Positions 57,767 to 64,000 of a stretch of DNA of 64,000 bases are shown here, piece by piece. The position numbers were made by a program, and so were the translations under genes. Numbering within the stretch: the first letter of the stretch is position 1; every line of letters starts with the position of its first letter. The stretch is from Alkalicoccobacillus porphyridii (lineage in GTDB: Bacteria > Bacillota > Bacilli > Bacillales > Bacillaceae_D). The DNA is taken from assembly GCF_007293315.1 (NCBI RefSeq), contig NZ_VLXZ01000001.1, positions 62,001 to 126,000 on the forward strand, given 5' to 3'. The notes under the pieces are model-generated. The model ran no database searches. It was not told the DNA's origin and saw only the letters and a list, made by a program, of their open reading frames with translations.

Positions 57767-58858
57767 ATGACAAATAGTGATGGAATGAATTACGCACCTA
57801 AAGGAAAACCCGCCCATGTAGTAGAACCTGGAGAATTTCTATTTGCTGCCGTAGCTCTTGATCATGGTCATATTTATGGTATGTGCCATGGTTTAATTGA
57901 AGCTGGTGCTACCTTAACAAAAGTATACGATCCAGACCCAGAAAAACTGAAAAAGTTCCAAAAGGAATTTCCCGATGTTGAACTTGCTCAAAGCGAACTA
58001 GACATACTGGAAGACCCTTCTATTCAGCTTGTCGCTGCTGCTGCTATTCCTAACAAACGAAGTGAGCTCGGTAACCGCGTGATGCAGCATGGCAAGGACT
58101 ATTTCACAGATAAAACACCTTTTACGACGCTCGAGCAGCTTGAGGAAACAAAACGTATCACAAAAGAGACACAGCAAAAATATATGGTCTATTACAGCGA
58201 GAGGTTGCACGTTGAATCTGCTATTTTTGCTGGTCAGCTTGTAGAGCAAGGTGCGATTGGTGAGGTTATTCAGGTAACTGGCTTTGGTCCTCATCGATTA
58301 AATAAAGACTATCGTCCAGACTGGTTCTTCAAAAAAGAACAGTATGGTGGCATTTTATGTGATATTGGAAGTCATCAAATCGAACAGTTTTTGTTTTATA
58401 CGGGAAATAAGGATGCCGAAGTTCTTCATAGTAAGGTGGCTCACTATAATTGCGAGGACTATCCAGAGCTTGAGGACTATGGGGATGCCACATTAGTAGG
58501 TGAAAACGGAGCTACCCACTATTTTAGAGTAGATTGGTACACTCCTGATGGGTTAGGTACTTGGGGGGATGGTCGACTTTTCCTCACAGGAACAAAAGGA
58601 ACGATCGAGATTCGTAAGTATACAGATGTAGCTAAAGAGGGATCAGGTGGTAACCATGTATACCTTGTAAATGATGACGGTGAACAACACTTCGCTGTTT
58701 CCGGAAAAGTTGGCTTTCCTTTCTTCGGGGAACTTATTCTTGATTGCATTCATCGAACCGAAAATGCAATGACTCAAGAGCATGCTTTTAAAGCAGCTGA
58801 ACTATGCCTTCTTTCCCAGCAGCAGGCGCAAGTCATTAGACCTACTGCACGCGTATGA
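57767..58858 (+). CDS. Gfo/Idh/MocA family oxidoreductase, second copy
   Basis: 363 residues, only distantly similar to its neighbour. The N-terminal nucleotide motif is altered (FLFAAVALDHGHIYGMCHG instead of GxGxxG). The Lys is in YFTDKTPFTTLEQ where EKP is usual, and CDIGSHQIEQFLFY corresponds to the usual catalytic His helix. The ATG at 57767 is chosen because AAGGGGG is 8 bases away; the ATG two codons earlier is too close. It overlaps the AraC gene by four bases. Confidence 0.85.
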   Translation: MTNSDGMNYAPKGKPAHVVEPGEFLFAAVALDHGHIYGMCHGLIEAGATLTKVYDPDPEKLKKFQKEFPDVELAQSELDILEDPSIQLVAAAAIPNKRSELGNRVMQHGKDYFTDKTPFTTLEQLEETKRITKETQQKYMVYYSERLHVESAIFAGQLVEQGAIGEVIQVTGFGPHRLNKDYRPDWFFKKEQYGGILCDIGSHQIEQFLFYTGNKDAEVLHSKVAHYNCEDYPELEDYGDATLVGENGATHYFRVDWYTPDGLGTWGDGRLFLTGTKGTIEIRKYTDVAKEGSGGNHVYLVNDDGEQHFAVSGKVGFPFFGELILDCIHRTENAMTQEHAFKAAELCLLSQQQAQVIRPTARV

Positions 58859-59685
58859 CGCAGTTTCATTTATCCATAAACTATGCCGAGGATAAGAAAG
58901 TAAAATCAGACTTCCACTCTCACCAAGCAGCTGAACTATTTTATTTCCATAAGGGAAAATGCACGTATTTAATTGGAGATCGTATTCTTCCGTTGTCATC
59001 GGGTAGTGTCATCCTTATGAATGGGATGACACTACATCGACCTAAATTGTTTGAGGGTAGTCCTTATATAAGGACCACCATTCACTTCAATCAGCCATAT
59101 TATTCGGAGATACTTACTCCAATGGGGATGCCACAGCTTGTGGATCCCTTCAAACAGCTCTCATTTATTCATTTAGCCTTCCAAGATGAGGAACAGTCTA
59201 CACTTGAATCTTATTTAGTAAAGATGAATGAATTGCAACAATCAGAAACTGAAATGGATAACTTTAAGTTTCAATTATCCTTTATGGAGTTACTCACTTT
59301 TCTTTATCCGTACTGCCAAAATCCACTTCAAGACTCTATCCGACCTCAATCTGATAAAGAAAAACATGTTCAAAAAGTGATCTCATACATTGAGACGCAT
59401 TATCAAAGAGACTTTCACTTAGACATTCTTGAATCAGAGCTGCACCTGAGTAAATATTATTTATCTAAAATTTTTAAAGAAGTAACCGGGGTCACCATTT
59501 TCAAATATCTTCTGCAGAAAAGAATTAATCAGGCTAAAGTCAGTTTAACGCTTGAGCCAGAACAGAGTATTACTGATTTAAGCTATCAGCACGGGTTCAA
59601 GTATCCATCTCATTTTTCAAGGATATTCAAGCAATTAACGGGTGAGACGCCTGAATATTATAGAAAACAGCTAATGAGTGGGTAG
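58855..59685 (+). CDS. AraC family transcriptional regulator
   Basis: 276 residues: N-terminal cupin sensor (DFHSHQAAELFYFHKGKCTY and SGSVILMNG) and a C-terminal double HTH (LHLSKYYLSKIFKEVTGVTI and YQHGFKYPSHFSRIFKQLTG). It starts at ATGA overlapping the stop of the second oxidoreductase, so the three genes form one coupled operon. It most likely regulates this locus in response to the sugar substrate. Confidence 0.9.
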   Translation: MTQFHLSINYAEDKKVKSDFHSHQAAELFYFHKGKCTYLIGDRILPLSSGSVILMNGMTLHRPKLFEGSPYIRTTIHFNQPYYSEILTPMGMPQLVDPFKQLSFIHLAFQDEEQSTLESYLVKMNELQQSETEMDNFKFQLSFMELLTFLYPYCQNPLQDSIRPQSDKEKHVQKVISYIETHYQRDFHLDILESELHLSKYYLSKIFKEVTGVTIFKYLLQKRINQAKVSLTLEPEQSITDLSYQHGFKYPSHFSRIFKQLTGETPEYYRKQLMSG

Positions 59686-59707
59686 TTGGCTAAGATTTAT
59701 AAAGAAT

Positions 59708-59753
59708 GTAAAAGAGCTTGTTGGCAATGGTATCATTGTCGACAAGCTCTTCA
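59708..59753 (+). terminator. Bidirectional terminator between the AraC gene and the isomerase gene
   Basis: Stem AAGAGCTTGTTGGCAATG / CATTGTCGACAAGCTCTT with an internal mismatch, TTC follows. It lies between converging stops. Confidence 0.78.
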
Positions 59754-59772
59754 TTATGGACGTAAGTACGTC

Positions 59773-60525
59773 TCAGACTTTCATCTGGTTTAGATAAACT
59801 AAACTCATTTCGAGACTTCGCATTGGATCTCTTTCACATTGATCCTGCTCAACGATATACCATTCTACTCCAGATTGCTCTCCCCACTCAATGATTGGCA
59901 GAAAGTCAATTTGTCCCTGACCGATTTCTGCAAAGGTTTGTCGATGGTCGTTTGTCATATCCTTTAGATGAAGTAATGGCATGCGCTTGGCGTATGGTCG
60001 AATAAACGAAACGGGATTAAGTCCTGCCTTTTTTACCCAATATACGTCAATCTCTGCGTAGATTAGGTTGTCAGGTGTAGGCTCTAGCAAATACTCTAAA
60101 GCAGACTGCCCTTCATCCATTACTACATCAAACTCAAAATCATGATTATGATAGCTAATCCGATAGCTACTTGCTTGTTTAGCCCATTTGTTTAGCTTGT
60201 GCTTTATTTCGGTATAGCCTTCTTTCGTACGAGTGGATTCTGGGAGAAATGGACAGACAATATCCTTTGTTTGGTATAGATTTACTTCCTCTATTACTCC
60301 TTCAAGATCCTTTTCTAAACGCTGAAGAGATACATGCATACCTGCTGCTTTGAGATTATATTCTTGAAGCCATGCTGCAAGCTCTTGCGGATCATAGCCC
60401 TCTGGCAATGCAGAAAGCTGCACACCTGGCCAGCCCATTTGTTTCAGCTCTGCCAGCACAGGCTTAATGCCTCTCTTCATTTCTTCTCTTAACGTAAATA
60501 GCTGAGCAGCTGTTTTATGTATCAT
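59773..60525 (-). CDS. Sugar phosphate isomerase/epimerase (TIM barrel)
   Basis: 250 residues of the xylose-isomerase-like/AP-endonuclease-2 superfamily. Metal-binding positions are visible: SYHNHDFEFD (His, Glu), YAEIDVYWV (Asp), PLLHLKDM (His) and YIVEQDQCERDP (Glu). The ATG at 60525 follows GGGAGGA; the longer frame by six codons includes the ribosome site itself. It converges on the oxidoreductase operon and probably works on the same sugar or inositol derivative. Confidence 0.87.
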   Translation of the reverse strand: MIHKTAAQLFTLREEMKRGIKPVLAELKQMGWPGVQLSALPEGYDPQELAAWLQEYNLKAAGMHVSLQRLEKDLEGVIEEVNLYQTKDIVCPFLPESTRTKEGYTEIKHKLNKWAKQASSYRISYHNHDFEFDVVMDEGQSALEYLLEPTPDNLIYAEIDVYWVKKAGLNPVSFIRPYAKRMPLLHLKDMTNDHRQTFAEIGQGQIDFLPIIEWGEQSGVEWYIVEQDQCERDPMRSLEMSLVYLNQMKV

Positions 60526-60624
60526 ATTATCTCCTCCCGACATTCTCTGGACTATTTAGTACAAGAGGACAGCTAATGTTTGATTTCTTCTCCGTCCCTT
60601 CCAAAACCTGTCCTGCCTCTTAAC

Positions 60625-60677
60625 AAAGAAAAGCCGAACAATTATGTGTTAGATTAACACCATTCGTTCGACTTTCC
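60625..60677 (-). terminator. Terminator of acsA
   Basis: Hairpin with GTCGAAC / GTTCGGC and an inner GTGTTAATCTAACAC dyad, then TTTTCTTTGTT on the minus strand, about 20 bases past the acsA stop. Confidence 0.7.
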
Positions 60678-60696
60678 CTCTAGCTAACACACTTAT

Positions 60697-62412
60697 CTAG
60701 TCCTCCATAGTTGATAGATCACCCGTTGGCAAATCTAGCTCCCATGCTTTGAGCACACGTCTCATGATTTTACCGCTTCTAGTCTTCGGTAATCCTTTTC
60801 TAAATTCAATTTCTCGTGGCGCTGCATGAGCAGAAAGACCTTGCTTCACAAATGTACGAATTTCTTCCTTTAACTCATCAGAGACATCATAACCGTCGCG
60901 TAAGGCAACAAATGCTTTGATGATCTCTCCACGCACAGGGTCTGGCTTTCCAATCACTCCGGCTTCTGCAATAGCAGGATGCTCAATAAGCTTACTCTCT
61001 ACTTCAAATGGCCCAACTCTCTCACCAGAGGTCATAATGACATCGTCAATGCGCCCTTGAAACCAGAAATAACCGTCCTCATCCATATAAGCTGAATCTC
61101 CAGAGATATACCAGCCTTCAAGTTCAAAATAGCTATTAAATTTCTCTGGGTTGTTCCAGATTTGTCTCATCATAGATGGCCAGCCTTTACTAATCGCTAG
61201 ATTACCCATTCTGTTTGGTGGCAGCTCATTACCCCTATCATCAATTATCGCAGCTTTAATACCTGGTATCGGTTTACCCATAGAACCTGGACGTACCTCT
61301 TCCGATGGATAATTACAAATAAGCTGAGCTCCTGTTTCGGTCATCCACCATGTATCGTGAATTCGTTTATTAAAGACCTTTGATCCCCAGCGAATGACTT
61401 CTGGATTCAGTGGTTCTCCTACACTTAAAATGTGTCGTAGATGGGTTAAATCGTAGCGTTTAACGACTTCATCCCCTGCACTCATCAGCATTCTGAAAGC
61501 CGTTGGGGCACTGTACCACACGGTTACATTGTATTTATCAAGTGTTGAATACCAGTCATCCGGGCTGAAGCGGCCCCCTCTGACAATATTGGTTACGCCA
61601 GCAAGCCAAGGAGCAAATATTCCATAGGATGTACCTGTTACCCAGCCTGGATCAGCTGTACACCAGTAAACGTCATCATCCTTTAGATCAAGCACCCACT
61701 TAGCCGTTTGATAATGCTGAACCATAGCATTATGGACATGTAGTACGCCTTTTGGTTTTCCAGTAGACCCTGACGTGTAATGTAAAATTAACCCGTCCTC
61801 ACGATCGACCCACTCTATCTCAAGCTCGTCAGAAGCCGACTCAAGATGAGTATTAAAGTTAATAAATGCACCATCATCCGTATGATTTGGATCTACAATT
61901 AAAACCTTCTTCAAATCAGGGAGATCCTCAAAAGGAACTCGCTCTAGCAATAGGGGAGTCGTTACTAAGACCTTTGCTCCACTATCCTCAAGGCGATCGC
62001 GAACGGCACCTTCCATAAAGGCTTCAAAAAGGGGCCCCACAATTGCACCAAGCTTAATAGCACCAAACAGCGCAAAATAAAGCTCGGGTGAACGAGGCAT
62101 AAAAATAAAAACACGATCTCCTTTTTTGACTCCAGCATCTTTTAAAACATTACCAGCTTTATTGGATTGTCTTTTCATCTGTTCAAATGTATAAGATTCT
62201 TCTCTCTGTTTATCACTATAGTGAAGGGCAACTTGACTCGCTTTCTCTCCCTCTGCAAAACGATCAATCGCTTCAAATGCAAGGTTCACTTTCCCAGTCT
62301 CACTCCAAGTAAACTCTTTCTCAACAGAGCCCCAATCAAAGCTTTCGTATTCTTTTTTATAGTTTTCTAGATTGTAAGTTCCATTTTCAGGTGGAAGCGC
62401 TTGCATTTTCAT
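60697..62412 (-). CDS. acsA: Acetyl-CoA synthetase
   Basis: Activates acetate to acetyl-CoA through acetyl-AMP. 571 residues nearly colinear with B. subtilis AcsA: LHYTSGSTGKPKGVLHVH (P-loop), DTWWMTETGAQLICNYP, GWYISGDSAYMDEDGYFWF, and the C-terminal PKTRSGKIMRR with the lysine that AcuA acetylates to switch the enzyme off. Divergent from acuA-acuB with a shared 180-bp control region containing a cre-like site. Confidence 0.97.
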   Translation of the reverse strand: MKMQALPPENGTYNLENYKKEYESFDWGSVEKEFTWSETGKVNLAFEAIDRFAEGEKASQVALHYSDKQREESYTFEQMKRQSNKAGNVLKDAGVKKGDRVFIFMPRSPELYFALFGAIKLGAIVGPLFEAFMEGAVRDRLEDSGAKVLVTTPLLLERVPFEDLPDLKKVLIVDPNHTDDGAFINFNTHLESASDELEIEWVDREDGLILHYTSGSTGKPKGVLHVHNAMVQHYQTAKWVLDLKDDDVYWCTADPGWVTGTSYGIFAPWLAGVTNIVRGGRFSPDDWYSTLDKYNVTVWYSAPTAFRMLMSAGDEVVKRYDLTHLRHILSVGEPLNPEVIRWGSKVFNKRIHDTWWMTETGAQLICNYPSEEVRPGSMGKPIPGIKAAIIDDRGNELPPNRMGNLAISKGWPSMMRQIWNNPEKFNSYFELEGWYISGDSAYMDEDGYFWFQGRIDDVIMTSGERVGPFEVESKLIEHPAIAEAGVIGKPDPVRGEIIKAFVALRDGYDVSDELKEEIRTFVKQGLSAHAAPREIEFRKGLPKTRSGKIMRRVLKAWELDLPTGDLSTMED

Positions 62413-62445
62413 GAGTTCTCTTCCTTTCTGTAATGAATTAACATC

Positions 62446-62474
62446 AGTATAATATACATAATTGATTTATACAA
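62446..62474 (-). promoter_or_regulatory. Promoter of acsA
   Basis: Minus strand TTGTAT (62469-62474), 17-base spacer, TATACT (62446-62451). Confidence 0.65.
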
Positions 62475-62480
62475 ACAGAA

Positions 62481-62494
62481 AGAAAACGCTGATT
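62481..62494. promoter_or_regulatory. cre-like CcpA site between acsA and acuA
   Basis: AGAAAACGCTGATT keeps the GAAAACGCT core of CcpA operators and lies just upstream of the acsA -35. Both acsA and acuABC of B. subtilis are CcpA-repressed. Three outer positions differ from consensus. Confidence 0.5.
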
Positions 62495-62530
62495 CTTTTT
62501 AAGAAAAAGCAAGTTATCTTCTATTCATCC

Positions 62531-62558
62531 CTGCAAGTATGTTAGATTTGTGTATAAT
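62531..62558 (+). promoter_or_regulatory. Promoter of acuABC
   Basis: TATAAT at 62553-62558 with a weak -35 (CTGCAA, 62531-62536), 16-base spacer, about 36 bases before the acuA start. Confidence 0.55.
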
Positions 62559-62594
62559 GAACGTATTAGCCTGACAAAGGTGAGTGACGAACAT

Positions 62595-63227
62595 ATGATT
62601 CATACAAAAAGCTACCATTCAACAACCATCCCCTACGAAGGAAGATCTTTATTACTTGAAGGCCCAATTAGCAGTGGGAAATTATCCTCTTATCAGTTTC
62701 ATAGTGGTCTGGAATCATTCCGTCCAGCTGAGAAACAGAAGGAGGCCTTAATTGAAATTGCTGATTTACCTGAGGGCAGAATTAATGTTGTAGTAGATGA
62801 TCAAACCGTTGTAGGCTATGTTACCTTCTTATACCCCGATCCGATGGAAAGGTGGTCTGAAGGAAACATGGAGAATTTACTTGAGTTAGGTGCCATAGAA
62901 ATTGCATCAGCTTATCGTGGCATTTCTGCGGGGAAAAACCTTATTAAGCTATCTATGCTTGACCCAGCAATGGAAGATTATATTATTATTACAACTGAAT
63001 ATTATTGGCATTGGGACTTAAAAGGAAGTGGGTTAGATGTTTGGGAATATCGAAAAGTCATGGAAAAAATGATGGGAAGTGGCGGACTTGAGTGGTTTGC
63101 TACAGATGATCCTGAAATCAGCTCTCATCCTGCCAACTGTCTAATGGCCCGAATTGGCACCAATGTTGACCAAAAGTCCGTGCAACAATTTGATCAACTA
63201 CGCTTTCATAACCGTTTTATGTATTAA
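62595..63227 (+). CDS. acuA: Protein acetyltransferase AcuA
   Basis: GNAT acetyltransferase that acetylates and inactivates AcsA. 210 residues with YPDPMERWSEGNMENLLELG, GAIEIASAYRGISAGKNL (acetyl-CoA loop), EYYWHWDLKGSG and ATDDPEISSHPANCL. The ATG at 62595 (MIHTKSYHS) matches the B. subtilis N-terminus and has AAAGGTGAG upstream; the longer frame is rejected. First gene of acuABC. Confidence 0.95.
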   Translation: MIHTKSYHSTTIPYEGRSLLLEGPISSGKLSSYQFHSGLESFRPAEKQKEALIEIADLPEGRINVVVDDQTVVGYVTFLYPDPMERWSEGNMENLLELGAIEIASAYRGISAGKNLIKLSMLDPAMEDYIIITTEYYWHWDLKGSGLDVWEYRKVMEKMMGSGGLEWFATDDPEISSHPANCLMARIGTNVDQKSVQQFDQLRFHNRFMY

Positions 63228-63253
63228 AATAGGACACTAAGGAGGCAGGTCAT

Positions 63254-63907
63254 ATGAAAGTAAAAGATATTATGCAAAGAAATGTCATCACACTTTCTGC
63301 AAACCATACAATTGGAGAGGCACTGCAGCTGCTTGAGAAAAATAGAATTAGACACATCCCTATTTTAGGGGCAAATAATGAAATTGAAGGTATTGTATCC
63401 GATCGAGATATTAGAGATGCCAGACCCTCTATATTTGAAGAACAAACGGATGGAACGGAGCTGAATCGACCGTTGTCTACCGTTATGTCCACGAATATTA
63501 TTACGGCAGAACCAGACGATTTAGTACAGGAAGTCGCCTCTGTCTTCTATCTATATCACATTGGCTGCTTGCCAATTACCGAAGAAGACCGCTTAGTTGG
63601 TATGGTGACAGAAACAGAGCTTCTTCATACGTTTGTTGAGTTAATGGGTGCAGACCAGCCGAGTACTCAGATTGATGTAGAAGTAGATAATAGTCCAGGT
63701 CAGCTAGCCTCTATTGCCTTAATCTTCAAAGAATTCGACATAAACATTCATAGTGTCATGGTCTATCCATCGACATCAGAACAGACAAAAATTTTGCTTT
63801 TTAGAGCACAGACGATAGATGCCAGACAGGTTATTCAAGCCATTCAAAACGCTGGATTTAAAGTCAAAGGTCCCGATTTACACGGAGAACTCCATGAAAA
63901 CAGCTGA
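63254..63907 (+). CDS. acuB: AcuB, CBS-ACT domain protein
   Basis: 217 residues with two CBS repeats (about 1-130, RIRHIPILGANNEIEGIVSD and GCLPITEEDRLVGMVTETEL) and a C-terminal ACT domain (about 138-210, VDNSPGQLASIALIFKEFDI). Part of the acetoin/acetate utilisation acuABC operon; its biochemical role is not settled. Overlaps acuC by 14 bases. Confidence 0.94.
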   Translation: MKVKDIMQRNVITLSANHTIGEALQLLEKNRIRHIPILGANNEIEGIVSDRDIRDARPSIFEEQTDGTELNRPLSTVMSTNIITAEPDDLVQEVASVFYLYHIGCLPITEEDRLVGMVTETELLHTFVELMGADQPSTQIDVEVDNSPGQLASIALIFKEFDINIHSVMVYPSTSEQTKILLFRAQTIDARQVIQAIQNAGFKVKGPDLHGELHENS

Positions 63908-64000
63908 AGCTGCTTTTATCTATTCAAGCGAGGAGCACCTATATCACTTTCATGAAAAACACCCCTTTAATCCGCGTCGATTAAGGCTAACCATGGATTT
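63894..64000 (+). CDS. acuC: AcuC, histone-deacetylase-like deacetylase, 5' part (cut by window edge)
   Basis: Starts ATG at 63894 inside the end of acuB, with GGAG 6 bases upstream. The visible N-terminus contains YSSEEHLYHFHEKHPFNPRR, matching the opening of AcuC-type deacetylases, which reactivate AcsA. The frame is open to the end of the window. Confidence 0.88.
   Translation, partial: MKTAEAAFIYSSEEHLYHFHEKHPFNPRRLRLTMD

Overview
The window comes from an endospore-forming, low-GC Gram-positive bacterium of the Bacillaceae. The gene order closely follows the Bacillus subtilis chromosome from mdh-icd-citZ to acsA-acuABC. It includes the spore genes sspA, ytfJ/gerW, ytrH and ytrI, and RNA features typical of Firmicutes: a tyrosine T-box, an S4-type rpsD leader and many intrinsic terminators. 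The very acidic extracellular tail on a penicillin-binding protein fits an alkaliphilic or haloalkaliphilic lifestyle, but that is only an inference.

Layout. 1-1140: the end of a GyrI-like effector-binding gene, a decayed second copy of it, and two interspersed repeat families. 1148-15605 (minus strand): central carbon metabolism and replication (mdh, icd, citZ, ytwI, fxsA, pyk, pfkA, accA, accD, malic enzyme, dnaE). 15704-22438: sporulation membrane proteins ytrH/ytrI, nrnA, ytpI, ytoI, ytkL and an M24 peptidase. 22700-22850: a tandem array of GATATC-centred repeats. 22991-27750: two small secreted or acidic genes, argGH and ackA. 28009-34404: ytxK, tpx, ytfJ, ytfI, yteJ, sppA, an amidohydrolase and sspA. 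34939-43944: thiI, cysteine desulfurase, ezrA, hisJ, refZ, fRMsr and the diguanylate cyclase dgcP. 44162-44994: rpsD with its promoter and leader.

44996-51064 is the accessory region. It is a decayed integrative element inserted at the 3' end of rpsD, bounded by a 16-bp exact direct repeat of the rpsD end. It holds an excisionase-like gene, a broken replication-relaxation gene, a broken membrane-protein gene, two tandem DUF6270 (SGNH-like) genes with a putative carbohydrate-binding C-terminal domain, phage-like scraps and a frameshifted tyrosine integrase. A strong terminator that probably belonged to rpsD now lies beyond the right end.

51130-51350 is a second tandem array with a period near 21 bp. 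Then come tyrS (TyrZ-type) with a T-box, a class A PBP, a sugar-oxidoreductase locus (two Gfo/Idh/MocA enzymes, an AraC regulator and a convergent TIM-barrel isomerase), acsA divergent from acuA-acuB, and the start of acuC. Glycolysis, fatty-acid initiation, the TCA cycle, acetate activation (acsA, acuA-C) and acetate excretion (ackA) are therefore all represented. The most unusual material is the rpsD-inserted element, the two 20-21 bp periodic arrays, and a roughly 228-bp MITE-like repeat lying inside or beside a second repeat.
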